Source: Thinopyrum elongatum (Eukaryota; Streptophyta; Magnoliopsida; Poales; Poaceae). From it: a stretch of 64,000 bases of DNA. Below the pieces are notes generated by a model that was not told where the DNA came from, made no database searches, and worked only from the letters and a program-made list of their open reading frames with translations. The stretch covers positions 71,002,663 to 71,066,662 of the forward strand of contig CM022297.1 in NCBI GenBank assembly GCA_011799875.1, written 5' to 3'. A program made the translations under genes and the position numbers. This document shows positions 44,601-56,200 of this stretch, piece after piece. Position 1 is the first letter of the stretch, and each line of letters starts with the position of its first letter.

Positions 44601-45342
44601 TCAAATGTATATTGGTACATTAAGCCGGTGCGGCGGCTCAAAGGCAAAATCCTCCAGGTGACACAGCAGCGGACCAGGTCAACTCCGGTTAAGCTGTCGG
44701 CTAATAAGGCCCTTATTTTTGAAAAAGTAGGCACGTACTTGGCCCGTTCTGCAGCAGTGATCCGGTCAGGAAGTTCATGCCTAGGGCTAAGCCGGAAGGA
44801 GTGGAAACCCGGCAGAGGGTTTTCATCTGTAGGAGAGGTATCTTGGCAGTAGAACCAAGTCTGGTTCCAGTCCTTGGGGTGACTGGGTAGTGAAGCTGTA
44901 GGGAAAACGGCGTCTCTCCGCCTCTGGATAGAAATCCCGCCGAGTTCAAGGCTAGGCCCGTCTGTCATCTCGGTCTGGTGGTTCAGGTAATAGTACTCTC
45001 GGAATAAATCAACGCTGGGCTCTTCTTGAAGGTACACCTCACAGAAGAGTTGAAAGTTGCATATATTGGAAACAGAGTTGGGGCCGATATTTTGGGGTGT
45101 AGCTTGTAGAAGTTCAGAACATCCCGAAAGAATTTCGACCCGGGTGGTGAGAAACCATGGAGAAGGTGATCTGCAAAGACTACAACTTCACCCTCTTTAG
45201 GTTGAGGTTTAGTTTCATCCCCTGGAACTCGCCAGTGAATGACATTTTTTGCTGGTAAAACACCCATCTCAACATATTCATTGAGAGATTGCTCAGTGAC
45301 AATGGAAACAACCCAATCACAAGAGGTGGTGGATTTAGTCAT
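41636..45342 (-). pseudogene. E6 antisense gene, multi-exon, decayed
   Basis: Same exon order as E8. Exon 1 from ATG 45342 (MTKSTTSCDW) to about 44455; a one-base loss near 45075 shifts the frame between FYKLHP and the GPNSV-like continuation; a TGA at 44494-44492 and ATAAGT in place of a GTAAGT donor damage its end. Exon 2 is about 44370-43772 (AYLDPNFLLKKQQHEA; donor GTAAGC). Exon 3 is 43700-43199 (LTRLHTSRDLEAGLVNLMK; donor GTATGT). Exon 4 starts at 42657 with a TAA at 42633-42631, a scrambled part at about 42335-42150, then MEYKLSAARARAI to the stop at 41636. Exon 1 (HGFSPPGSKFFRDVLNFYKL) resembles the Pfam family called putative gypsy-type transposon (PF04195, from memory). Exon 4 is coiled-coil-like. 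Confidence 0.7.
42780..43080. repeat. Four tandem units of about 65 bp with CTTGGGGGCTA in intron 3 of the E6 antisense gene
   Basis: Unit runs AAGCCGGCCCTTGGGGGCTA, then TTTGGATTTCTTAAGTGACT, then TCCCGGCTCAACTTGTCAGT. Copies lie at about 42823, 42892, 42960 and 43033, with a preceding CTTGGGGGCTAATGTGGGTC at 42760. Confidence 0.75.
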
Positions 45343-46483
45343 TTTTTACAGTGGATGCCTGAGAATAAAGAGTTGACGGGTTAATATTATGATGTTAAAC
45401 CGCTCAATGATCAACGACTGGTGATAAGGTGCAAAGTCAGTCACAATGATGAGTAAAAATAAACCGCCCAAAAGAGTCAGCTATATAATGGTGGGTTACA
45501 AGTCCTGATTATAAGGGACAACCATCTTGGCGGGTCATGGAAAAGGTTATAAGCTACATGGATAAGCCGGAAAGAGGCCAGCGGGTTATCGGTTCATGAT
45601 TAAAATCATATAAGTATTAGCGGAATGCAAGGCTACCGCTATAAGTCGCCTGGGCAAGGGATGGTGGATAATTTGTCTAAGGATTGCAAGGCTATTGAAA
45701 TTTTTGCTAACTGTGGATAAAACAGATTTCACAAATTGCGGCTACAATTGCAGATCTACCGCAGTTCAGAAAAAGAAGAAATTTAGACCTAAAACATATG
45801 GCTGCGGAAGAACTGAGGAACTATATGTTGACTGTAAAGGGAAAGGGATCTACCTGAGATTGAAATAGCAAAGGAGGATACCGCTACTGATTCTCCTGGA
45901 GTATGGATTGAACAATGTTTTCTAAGTAACGTTGGATGAACTTGGAGGAGCTTGACGGAACGATGATGAACTCGACGAACTAGGGCATTATAATGTGGAT
46001 CTGAGAAGAAGATGGATAATACCTGATGGAGTTGATGGAGAGCAGGAGTGCGCCGCATTTTTTTGGTTCATTCAGGTTGATGCAGCGGCCCTTGTTGGAG
46101 TCGCCGGTGAAGGTCTGCCGGAGTGGCAGAGCTCTGGCGGTGAAGGTCGCGAGGAGGAAGAAGAAGTGGAAGCGAAAGGGGATAAAAGTGAAAAGGAAAC
46201 CCCCTCGGGCCTATTTATAAGGAAAAAGGTGGAACAGTGAAATGGCAGGTGCGGGAATCAAGGAGATGTCATGATTATCTAAACACTGGAAGCGCCTCGA
46301 TTTTCGGATGACCAAATAATGCGAAAAGATCCGTTGTAATGTCATGGATTTTCTCTATATTTATTTTGCATGACGTCATGGCGGGTTATATGATTTGTTC
46401 AATGTTAAACTTTGAAAGGAAGAATCGCCAAATTGAAGCAGCGAAGATTGACATGAACAAGTTCAAATCAATCTGGGGCCTAA
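45343..46483 (-). other. E6 upstream region of the antisense gene
   Basis: Likely 5' untranslated exon and intron: minus strand has a donor-like CATCAG/GTATTA near 46022 and an acceptor TTCTCAG just before the ATG exon. The conserved TATA motif lies at 46219-46212. The right end (CTGGGGCCTAA) is the sense polypurine tract before the LTR. Confidence 0.5.
46212..46219 (-). promoter_or_regulatory. E6 antisense TATA box
   Basis: Minus strand TATAAATAGGCCCGAGGGGG, matching the E2 motif at 13161-13171. It is about 265 bp inside the 3' LTR boundary and directs transcription toward the antisense exons. Confidence 0.55.
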
Positions 46484-47012
46484 TGTTGGGGATATAACCC
46501 GAAGGTGTGACCCGCCCAGGAGGGGTCGGGTTACACCATTGGCGACTCAATGAAGAAGGCCCAGTTAGGCCCAAGAAGATGAAGCGTGAAGACGGCGGCT
46601 CATAGAGGCGGGCCTGGTGGTGGCCCAAGACCCGGATGTATGAACCGCCATACGGTGGCTTGCCTGGTAAGGCAAGGTGACTTAGAACCGGTTCGGTCAC
46701 ATTGTATGATCCGGCTCGGACTCTTGTAAGCCTCGGGCCTCGACCTGTGTATATAAAGGCAAGACCCGGCGGCGGTTTAACTCAAGAAATGACTGATCGA
46801 TAGCTAGGTCAAGCGTGATCGCTCCCTTGTAATCAAAACTCAAGCAATACAACTAGAAGCAGGACGTAGGCTTTTACCTCATTGTGAGGGGCCGAACCTA
46901 GGTAAAGCCTTGTGTCCTTTGTCCTGTCCAACCCCTTCGAGCTAACCTACGTTGCGATGGCTCCACACCTAAGTCCTTTCACAACGGCATCTGTCGGGTT
47001 AAAACCACGACA
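46484..47012 (+). repeat. E6 3' LTR (529 bp)
   Basis: Starts TGTTGGGGATATAACCCG and ends AAAACCACGACA; same family as the E8 LTR (52691-53210). TATA box TATATAAA at 46750-46757. Confidence 0.85.
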
Positions 47013-47154
47013 CCTTCCTATGCTAGTTGATTCTTGTTCCCATGAATTATTTGCTCACAAAATCCCTATGCATAGGAAGTGGGTTTGGCTTAAATGTGCT
47101 AGTCATATGCTTCATGATGCTCCCATTATGTTTCAATTCTTATCTTTTATGTGA
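47013..47154 (+). pseudogene. E5 family-specific ORF, 3' part
   Basis: Continues the E5 ORF after E6: LPMLVDSCSHELFAHKIPMH then RKWVWLKC, ending FQFLSFM at TGA 47152-47154. Colinear with the E4 C-terminus. Confidence 0.6.
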
Positions 47155-47768
47155 GCATCATTGAAATCATCATGCCTAGCTAAAAAAGGCATTAAACAAA
47201 AGCGCTTGTTGGGAGACAACCCAATACTTATACCTACTATTTTTGTGTGTTCACATGATTAAGCTACTGTATTAATCATGTTTTATAGCTTTTGTTTCAA
47301 TAAAGTGCCAAGTAAAGCCTTTGGGATAGTGTGGATGATAGTTGACTAGATTCTTTGCCAAAACAGAAACTTTTGTGCCCAGTAACAGAATTGTTTAAAA
47401 TCACTGGTTTGTCGAAAAATTATGAATGTTTCATAAATTATTTATATACAAATTTCTTACGTTTTCCTAATTAGTCAGAATTTTTGGAGTAACAGAAGTG
47501 TAGTCATTATTCAGATCTTTACAGACTGTTCCGTTTTTGACAGATTCTGTTTGCAATGCATAGTTTGCTTGTTTTATGGTCTCTATGGATTATATTGCTT
47601 AATATAAATTGTAGAAAATATAGGGTACAATAGGAATTATGTGGAAACAATTATGAATCTTGTATTTAACAGTACCCAAGTGAATGGTTCGTTTTATTAT
47701 GCTAACCCATCTCACAAAGTTCCGTTAAGTTTTGTGTGATTGAAGTTTTCAAGTTTTGGGTGAGATAT
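47155..47768 (+). other. E5 non-coding region with conserved hairpin
   Basis: Contains the post-ORF block (AGCGCTTGTTGGGAGACAAC at 47201-47220, then CCAA) and AT-rich sequence matching the reverse complement of E4. It stops at GATAT (47764-47768), where antisense E9 begins. Confidence 0.7.
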
Positions 47769-49292
47769 TGATGACCCACAAGTATAGGGGATCTATCATA
47801 GTCCTTTCGATAAGTAAGAGTGTCGAACCCAACGAGGAGCAGAAGGAAATGACAAGCGGTTTTCAGCAAGGTATTCTCTGCAAGCACTGAAATTATCGGT
47901 AACAGATAGTTTTGTGATAAGATAATTCGTAATGGGTAACAATTAACAAGTGTAACAAAGGTGCAGCAAGGTAGCCCAATCCTTTTTCTAGCAAAGGACA
48001 AGCCTGGACGAACTCTTATATAAAGCAAAGCGCTCCCAAGGACACATGGGAATTATTGTCAAGTTAGTTTTCATCATGCTCATATGATTCGCGTTCGTTA
48101 CTTTGATAATTTGATATGTGGGTGGACCGGTGCTTGGGTGCTGTCCTTACTTGGACAAGCCTCCCACTTATGATTAATACCTCTCGCAAGTATCCGCAAC
48201 TACGAAATAAGAATTAAGATAAATCTAGCCATAGCATGAAACATATGGATCCAAATCAGCCCCTTACGAAGCAACGCATAAACTAGGGTTTAAGCTTCTG
48301 TCACTCTAGCAACCCATCATCTACTTATTACTTCCCAATGCCTTCCCCTAGGCCCAAATCATGGTGAAGTGTCATGTAGTCGATGTTCATATAACACCAC
48401 TAGAGGAAAGACAACATACATCTCATCAAAATATCAAACGAATACCAAATTCACATGATTAGTTATAACAAGACTTCTCCCATGTCCTCAGGAACAAACG
48501 TAACTACTCACAAAGCATATTCATGTTCATAATCAGAGGGGTAATAAATATCATCAAGGATCTGAACATATGATCTTCCACCGAATAAACCAACTAGCAT
48601 CAACTACAAGGAGTAATCAACACTACTAGCAACCCACAGGTACCAATCTGAGGTTTTGAGACAAAGATCGAATACAAGAGATGAACTAGGGTTTGGAGAG
48701 GAGATGGTGCTGGTGAAGATGTTGATGGAGATTGACCCCCTCTTGATGAGAGCATCGTTAGTGATGACGATGGCTTCGATTTCCCCCTCTCGAAGGGAAG
48801 TTTCCCCGGCAGAACAGCTCCGCCGGAGCCCTAGATTTCTTCTGCCCAGTTTCCGCCTCGAGACGGCGGTGCTTCATCCCGAAAGCTTCCTTCTAATTTT
48901 TTCCAGGTCAAAAGCCACCATATAGCAGAAGATGGGCACCGGAGACCTGCCAGGGGGCCCACAAGCCCTAGGGGCGCGCCCAGGGGGGTATGCCACGCCC
49001 CCCAGGCTGGTGGCCACCTAGTGGGTCCCCTCTGGTATTTTCTTCGCCCAATATTTTTTATATATTCTGAAATAATTCTCCGTAAATTTTTAGGACTTTT
49101 GGAGTTGTGCAGAATAGGTCTCTCAGATTTGCTCCTTTCCGATCTAGAATTCCAGATGCCGACATTCTCCCTCTTTGTGTAAACCTTGTAAAATAAGAGA
49201 GAAAAGGCATAAGTATTATACCATAATGTGTAATAACAGCCCATAATGCAATAAATATCAATATAAAAGCATGATGCAAAATGGACGTATCA
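47769..49292 (-). repeat. E9 3' LTR (1524 bp, antisense)
   Basis: On the minus strand begins TGATACGTCCATTTTGCATC and ends TATACTTGTGGGTCATCA. Just outside its start is a polypurine-like tract (minus AAGCTTGGGGGAGT). The sequence differs from the LTR at 50373-51972, so the two are not a pair. Confidence 0.75.
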
Positions 49293-49732
49293 ACTCCCCC
49301 AAGCTTAGACCTCGCTTGTCCTCAAGCGGAAACCGGAATCGATGATCATATCCACATGTTTAGAGATAGAGGTGTCGATAAAATAAAATACGGACATGGA
49401 GGCATCATGATCATCTTTAGAACAACAACATAACTTGTCATATAATTTCTTATGCTAAAGTAACAATTTGTTCACAAGGTAAAGTACGAAACAAGAACTT
49501 TATTGAAAACCAACAAACCATGATCTAGGTCATTGAAACAATTGCAATTTATCATAACATCAGAAAGAGTCAATGTAAGAGCTTTTCAGCAAGCTCACAT
49601 ACTCAACTCTCATTTAGTCTTCAATAATTGCTAACAGTCATGCGATACTTATGAGATCAAAGTTTCAATCGGACACAGAGAAAGATAGGGGCTTATAACT
49701 TCGCCTCCCAACCTTTTACCTCAAGGGTAATG
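49293..49732 (-). other. 3' non-coding region before the E9 LTR, possible recombination junction
   Basis: No gene. The part next to the LTR (GAGGACAAGCGAGGTCTAAG on the minus strand) is the 3' end of E9. Somewhere between here and the E7 gag remnant two elements were joined. Confidence 0.5.
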
Positions 49733-50107
49733 TCAACAATAATAGTTTATGAATATGTACATCCGAGTGGGTATATATGATTGGATCTTCACCAACTTTT
49801 TAGCCTTAGGATTCTTTATGACGGGTAGCACATAAAATATTCTTTGCAAGGTAGGGTGAGTACGAATAAATTTATTTTCAAGTTTTAGAACTAGTGCTGA
49901 GATAGCTTCCGCATAAGATTTAGTCCTTTTAAGCATAGGAACATCATCAAGACTTAAATTTCCAACACAATTGAAAAATTCTTGGATACGTTCTTTTCCT
50001 ATAACATTCCCTTGCCCCAAAACAAAAGTTTTAGCATCCAGATTGCCAGATCGTCCAATTTTAGGAGTTAGGCCATCATCTGTTTCTGTCATACCAAAGT
50101 CACTCAT
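49733..50107 (-). pseudogene. E7 gag N-terminal fragment (124 aa)
   Basis: Starts MSDFGMTETDDGLTPKIG at 50107, about 180 bases after the second PBS-like site, in the position of gag in Athila-type elements. It ends at TAA 49733-49735 and is far shorter than E3 gag-pro; no protease follows. Sequence includes KERIQEFFNCVGNLSLDDVP. No clear similarity to E3 Gag by eye. Confidence 0.5.
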
Positions 50108-50286
50108 GATGACAAGTTCAAGCAATTAAGAGATCTGACGAGAAAACGGCGAATGAAAAAGAGGGCGAATAAAACGGCAAAATTTTGTGAAGTGGGGGAG
50201 AGGAAAACGAGAGGCAAATGGAAAATAATGTAAATTGCAAGGAGATGAGATTTGTGATTAGGAACCTGGTAGATGTTGATGATGTC

Positions 50287-50364
50287 TCCCGGCAACGGCG
50301 CCAGAAATTGGCGAGTTGTCGGGAGACTATCTTGACTTGATCCTCCCCGGCAACGGCGCCACAA
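50287..50364 (-). other. E7 primer binding sites, two copies
   Basis: Minus-strand TGGCGCCGTTGCCGGGGAG (about 50362-50343) lies ten bases inside the LTR end, and a second TGGCGCCGTTGCCGGGAGA lies at about 50304-50286. Both complement tRNA-Asp. The sequence between them contains AGATAGTCTCCCGACAACTC. Confidence 0.75.
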
Positions 50365-50372
50365 ATTCCTTT

Positions 50373-51972
50373 TGATGTTGGCTTGAACTAGGTCGGTATT
50401 TCCCCAATGAGGAAGGGATGATGCAGCACAGCAACGGTAGGTATTTCCCTCAGTGATGAGACCATGGTTATCGAACCAGTAGGAGAACCAAGCAACACTA
50501 CGTAAACAGCACCTGCACACAAAGAACAAATACTTGCAACCCGACATGTTAAAGGGTTGTCAATCCCTTTCGGGTAACGGCGCCAGAAATTGGCAAACGG
50601 ACGTGAGATAAATTGTAGTAGATTGATAAATAGGTCGCAAATAAAATAAAGTGAAGCAAAATATTATTGGGTTTTTGGAAATATAGATCTGAAAATAAAA
50701 GTGGCAAATAAATAAAAAAGGCAAATAGCAAAATAGATCTGAAAATATATGATGAGAAAATAGACCCGGGGGCTGTAGATTTCACTAGTGGCTTCTCTCG
50801 ATAAAAGTAGCATACGGTGGGTAAACAAATTACTGTTGGGCAATTTATACAACTTCAAATAATTATGACGATATCCAGGCAATGATCATTATATAGGCAT
50901 CACGTCCAAGATTAGTAGACCGACTCCTGCCTGCATCTACTACTATTACTCCACACATCGACCGCTATCCAGCATGCATCTAGTGTATTAAGTTCATGGA
51001 GAAATGGAGTAATCCAATAAGAATGATGACATGATGTAGACAAGATCTATTTATGTAGAAATAGACCCCATCTTGTTATCCTTAATAGCAACAATACATA
51101 CGTGTCGGTTCCCCTTCTGTCACTGGGATCAAGCACCGTAAGATCGAACCCATCACAAAGCACCTCTTCCCATGGCAAGAAAAATCGATCTAGTTGGCCT
51201 AACTAAACCAAAGATTCGAAGAAGAAATACTAGGCTATAAGTAATCATGCATATAAGAGATCAAAAGACTCAAATAACTTTCATGGATAAAAACATAGAT
51301 CTGATCATAAACTCAAAGTTCATCGGATCCCAACAAACACACCGCAAAAAAGAGTTACATCAAATAGATCTCCAAGAGACATTGTATTGAGAATCAAAAG
51401 AGAGAGAGGAAGCCATCTAGCTACTGCCTACGGACCCGTAGGTCTACAATGAACTACTCACGCATCATCGGAGAGGCACCAATGAGGATGATGAACCCCT
51501 CCGTGATGGTGTCTAGATTGGATCTGTGGTTTCTGGAACTTGCGGCGGCTGGAATTGATTTTCGTTGACTCCCCTAGGGTTTTTGGACGTCCAGGGTATT
51601 TATAGAGCAAAGAGGCGATGTGGGAGGCGGCCGAGGTGGGCCCAACCCACCTGGGCGCGCCTGGGCCCCCAGGCACGCCCTAGTGGGTTGTGCTCCCCTC
51701 GAAGCCCCCCTCTAGTACTTCTTTGGCCCAACAGGTGTCTTCTATTCCAGAAAAAATCACCAAAAAGTTTTGCTGCGTTTGGACTCCATTTGGTATTGAT
51801 TTCCTGTGAAGTAAAAAAAAGCAAAAAATAGCAACTGGCACTGGGCACTATGTCAATAGGTTAGTCCCAAAACATGATATAAAGTTGGTATAAAATGATT
51901 GTAAAACATCCAAGAATGATAATATAACAGCAAGGAACAATCAAAAATTATAGATACGTTGGATACGTATCA
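50373..51972 (-). repeat. E7 5' LTR (1600 bp, antisense), same superfamily as E3 LTR
   Basis: Minus strand begins TGATACGTATCCAACGTATC and ends GCCAACATCA. Long stretches match the E3 LTR (GGGACTAACCTATT, GCCCAGTGCCAGTT, TGCATGCTGGATAGCGGTCG). TATA-like CTATAAATA at 51605-51597. It interrupts E9 RT; right target duplication would be GTAGC (51973-51977). A PBS-like TGGCGCCGTTACC sits inside it at about 50591-50579. Confidence 0.8.
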
Positions 51973-51977
51973 GTAGC

Positions 51978-52690
51978 ATAATTTCTTTGAGCACTGTCTA
52001 GAGTTTTACTAGCATAATGGATAACATTTAATTTCTTATCAACTCTTTGTCCTAAAACAGCACCAACAGCATAATCACTAGCATCACACATAATTTCAAA
52101 GGGTAGGTTCCAATCAGGTGGTTGAACAATAGGTGCAGAAATCAAGGCTTTCTTAAGTATTTCAAATGCTTCTACACAATCATCATCAAAGACAAATGGA
52201 ACATACTTTTGCAAGAGATTAGTGAGAGGCCTAGAAATTTTAGAGAAGTCTTTAATAAACCTCCTATAGAAACCAGCATGACCAAGGAAACTTCTTATAC
52301 CTTCGATATCTTTAGGACACGGCATCTTTTCAATAGCATCAACTTTAGCTTTGTCAACTTCAATTCCTCTTTTAGAAATTTTATGCCCCAAGACAATACT
52401 TTCATTAACCATAAAGTGGCACTTCTCCCAATTCAAGACAAGATTAGTTTCTTCACATCTCTGCAAAACTCGATCAAGGATGATTAAGCAATCATCAAAG
52501 AAGTTCCGTAAACGGAGAAATCATCCACGAGAACCTCAACAATCTTTTCACAAAAGTCAGAGAATATAGCAGTCATACATCTTTGAAAATTAGCACGTGC
52601 ATTACATAAACCAAAAGGCATACGTATATAAGCAAAGGTACCAAAAGGGCAGGTAAAAGTAGTTTTTTCTTGATCCTCTTGTGACACAGA
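51978..52690 (-). pseudogene. E9 RT fragment (Athila-type pol, antisense)
   Basis: From the right edge on the minus strand: VSQEDQEKTTFTCPFGTFAY, MPFGLCNARANFQRCM, catalytic VDDF (family YVDDF/L), then a one-base loss near 52500 that shifts the frame, RCEETNLVLNWEKCHFMV, GIRSFLGHAGFYRRFI, and the start of RNase H (FEIMCDASDYAVGAVLGQ) to AQRNYA, where the E7 LTR interrupts. The N-terminal part is cut by E8. Lineage call from FGLCNAPATFQRCM-type and ILGHKIS-type motifs. Confidence 0.85.
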
Positions 52691-53210
52691 TTGTTGGGGA
52701 TATTATTACTGGGTGTAAACCGGCCAGGAGAGGCCGGGTTATCCCCATAATGAGTTATTTATATTTGAAGCCCATGAAGACAAGGAGTATGGCGCTTTAT
52801 GAAGGCCCAGGGCCCAAAGGCGGATTAAGGGCTGGTAGGCATAAACCGCCATATTATATGTAACTTGTAAGATAAGAAAAGAGTAAAGACCGAGCCGGAC
52901 ACGTTTATGAGCCGGCCTCGGGATTCTGTAAATCGATGGGCGTCAACCCATGTATATAAGGGGACGACCCGGTGGCGGTTTGAGGGGGACAACAACTCGA
53001 GAGCCAGGCATGGCGGATTCGCTCCCTGGTCATCGAAACCCTAGCAATTCCACAACAACTGGATTAGGCCTTTACCTTCACCGTAAGGGGCCGAACCAGT
53101 ATAAACTCTCTGTGTCCCTTGTCTGCTTTAACCCCTTTAAGCTAACCCGTCGCGATGGCTCCATGACTAAGTCCTTTCTCTAGGACATCTGCCGTGATAA
53201 GGCCACGACA
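52691..53210 (+). repeat. E8 5' LTR (520 bp)
   Basis: Starts TGTTGGGGATATTATTACTG and ends GGCCACGACA; similar throughout to the E6 3' LTR. TATA box TATATAAG at 52953-52960. Confidence 0.9.
52953..52960 (+). promoter_or_regulatory. E8 LTR TATA box
   Basis: TATATAAGGGGACGACCCGG; the E6 LTR has TATATAAAGGCAAGACCCGG at 46750, so box and downstream bases are conserved. Confidence 0.65.
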
Positions 53211-53211
53211 G

Positions 53212-53230
53212 TTGGCGCCCACCGTGGGGC
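53212..53230 (+). other. E8 primer binding site
   Basis: TTGGCGCCCACCGTGGGGC starts two bases after the LTR end, a PBS form common in grass Tat/Retand elements; the matching tRNA is not assigned here. Confidence 0.75.
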
Positions 53231-53298
53231 TATCGCATGATGGTTTCGAGTTCTTAGAGGGCAGCTTCGAAGGACTCAAGGGATACGCTGTGGGCCGG

Positions 53299-56200
53299 AT
53301 GACCAAAAGTCGTCGCGGCAAGCTCAACATCGATGACGCAGGCTGGGGCCCCGAGGTCGGCTCGATTGAGTACGGGTACCGGGTCCCCTTCAGCGGCATT
53401 CACGTGTTCATTGGCAAGATTGGCGAATCGGGCCCTGAGCCGGACATCTGCACTGACATCGTTGAAACGGCTCAGCGTGCGAGGTCTGCCCGGGTTAAGC
53501 CTGTCATGAAGCATGCCTTCGTGGGAGTCATCCACGGAGTGGAATCTGAAGATGGATCGGAGTATGATGGCGAAACCATTGTTTATTCCGGTGACGAGTC
53601 ATCTACTGGAGAGACCGAGTCATTGTACCAGCTGCAAGATGGCCGGTTTGGTGGTTGTTCCGATGACGATAGTATTCCGGACTCTCTCGACCCGCCAAGC
53701 CGGGTTGCGATCTTCATGGCCGGTACGCAGTCAGTGCCACAATCTTCGACCGCTGTGGCGATGATCTTCGGTTCAGTAGCGGCGACGGCCGCTGGGGCAG
53801 GAGGCCCTGCGCTATCACCGGCTCAGGCTCTGTCTGATTTATTCGACACCTTGGCAGCACTATTAGCGGCCGAAGTCCGCCCAGCGGATCAGGAGCGGCA
53901 CAACGCAGAAGTGGCGAAGGTGAAGGATCAGATAGCCCAAGCCAAGGTGGATTTGGCAGCTGAAAACACCAGGATGGCTGCAGAGCGGGCCGAGTTAGAT
54001 GCACAGGCCTATCGGCTTACGTTGGATCAGAACGCGTCCAATGATGTAATGAGGAGAAGGTACCGGTCTCACCTGCCTCCGGTTTACGAAGCCAGGAATC
54101 TCTTCAATACGCCAGGGGCCGGAACCAGCAACCAGCCAGTGGTAAACCGGGTAGAAGCGCCTGGAACGGGGACGCCGGTTCAGCCGCACGCAATGGATCT
54201 GCCTCTTCAGAATAACCCATCCCAGCATGTGCCCACACCTCAGGGTCATTATTCCAACCCCTTGGATAACATAGTCACGGCCGCTTCACGATTGGCAGCC
54301 CTTCCGGTCAATGGTGAGTCCCTTGTAGCGGTGGAGACGCGACGGGCTAGGGAGCTCCTTCAGACAGCTTTGACTCAGCAACAGGCTTATTCGTACAGTC
54401 GCGAGAGGATTCATTCCACCCCCCGCCCAAGCCGGAGTTACAGCAGGCATGTTGATGAACCGGGTGTGCCTAGCGGTGCCCGCAATTGTAATCCGCTACG
54501 AGGCCATAACCCGGCAGGTAGCGGTGTTGATGCTCAGGATGTGGTGGACCGTGCTAGGACACGTCGAGAGGCTGAGTTAGCAGCACAGAACGCGGCCCGC
54601 CAGCTTACTCCGGTTCGTCCAACAACTCCGGTGGAACCAGGGGTTACCTCCAGCTCTTTGGGGGTGCCGTGTCTCGTCCCAGCATTACGCAATGTATGGC
54701 TGCCGAAGGACTTCAAGGGCCCACGTAAAGTGCCGAATTACACTGCTAATTTATCCCCCGAGTCATGGGTGGAGAATTATGAGATGGCGATGGAGATGCT
54801 GGACGTAGATGATGCGGCATGTGCTAAGTACTTCACCATGATGTTGGAAGGGACAGCTCGCACTTGGTTGAAAAACCTACCAGCTAACTCCATTGGGTCA
54901 TGGGCCGAGCTAAGAGCCCGGTTTATTCAGAATTTCAAAGACACGTGCAAGCAGCCCATGTCAATTGTGGATTTAGCTGCCTGTGTCCAGGAGGAAGGAG
55001 AATCAACAACCCATTGGGTGCGCCGGGTTTCAGAGATTTTGCATTCATCGGACCGCATCAACGCTGATACGGCCGTTTTGACGTTGGAAGGCAATTACCG
55101 GTTTACGCCTCTTAAGTTGAAGCTGGGACGGCTCAAACGCCATTGCAATGACATGGGGACGCTTATGGCGGCTCTGGTGAAATACGCCGACTCTGATAGT
55201 ACCAAGGACCCTGAATCTGATGATGACAAGACAGGAAAGGGAAAGAAGGGTGGCAGCACCAAAGGGCAGCAGCATAACTCGGCGGGGCCTGGAAACAGCG
55301 GTAAACGTAAAGCGGATAACAGTTCAGATTTTGTAGCTAATACCAACGCGCAGGGTAATGGTCAGCATCGGAAGGGTAAACTGCCCTCGTGTGGAGGAGA
55401 ACCAAGTCCCAATCCGGAGCGCCTGAATTACCTGTTGAACCAGCCCTGCCCAAAGCACGGATCGCGGGACAAGCCGGCCACGCACCTCTGGAAGGATTGT
55501 TATATTATGCGAGAATTCAAAGATTCAAATTTTTTCTGGAATGATAATGGACCGGCTGGCGGTTCAGGCCCTGGGTCTCATGGGCCGGGTTATGGTAGAG
55601 GCAGTTCCGGTTCAGGGTTCCATGGTAATCAAAGTGGACATGGCAATCAAGGCAATCAAGGCAACCAAGGTGGTTATAATCATCAGGGGAACCAACAGCA
55701 GCAGCAGTCGGGTTACCAGAGCAACCCGAAGCAGTTAAACAGTGGACAGTACCATGTCTTCACCACCAGCCTATGCAAGCGCGATCAGAAGCTTCATAAA
55801 AGGGCAGTGAACTCCATTGAACCGGCGGTGCCTCGTTACTTACGCTGGTCTGAACAGCCCATTGTGTGGAGTCGAGAGGATCACCCACCTCGGGTTGATA
55901 ATCCGGGTCATCTGGCATTGGTGGTGGCACCTCAGGTGGGAGGTTACATGTTCACTAAAGTACTCATGGATGGGGGGAGCAGTATCAATATCCTTTATTA
56001 TGAAACCTTCCGTTGCTTGGGGTTAACAGATAAAAATCTTAAACCGTCCAGCACGGTCTTCCATGGTGTGGTACCTGGTAAATTGGCGTATCCGGTCGGT
56101 AAGATAGCTCTGGAGGTTGCTTTTGGTGATGAGCATGATTCAAGATCAGAAACATTGACCTTTGAAGTGGTGAAAATCAAGAGCCCGTATCATGCCCTAT

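Larger units (their letters stand above)
38609..47012 (+). mobile_element. E6: 5'-truncated Tat/Retand-type Gypsy element
   Basis: Begins mid-pol at QALVDFIDDW (38611 on), so 5' LTR, gag, protease and RT are missing; the left junction is a deletion, with no recognisable target duplication. It retains RNase H, integrase, a long spacer, an antisense pseudogene and the 3' LTR (46484-47012). Closely related to E8 along its whole length. Confidence 0.85.
37961..47768 (+). mobile_element. E5: sense Athila-type element, interrupted by E6 and cut at 47769
   Basis: Internal sequence in two pieces, 37961-38608 and 47013-47768, that together match the reverse complement of E4 internal sequence. E6 splits its ORF; E4 entered at its left; E9 begins at 47769 right after GATAT. 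No LTR of E5 is in the window. Everything left of 37961 appears nested in this element. Confidence 0.75.

Noticed and set aside
53194..53298. Extending E8 Gag upstream into the LTR
   Set aside because: The frame is open, but these codons cover the LTR end and PBS, so the start was placed at the ATG at 53299.
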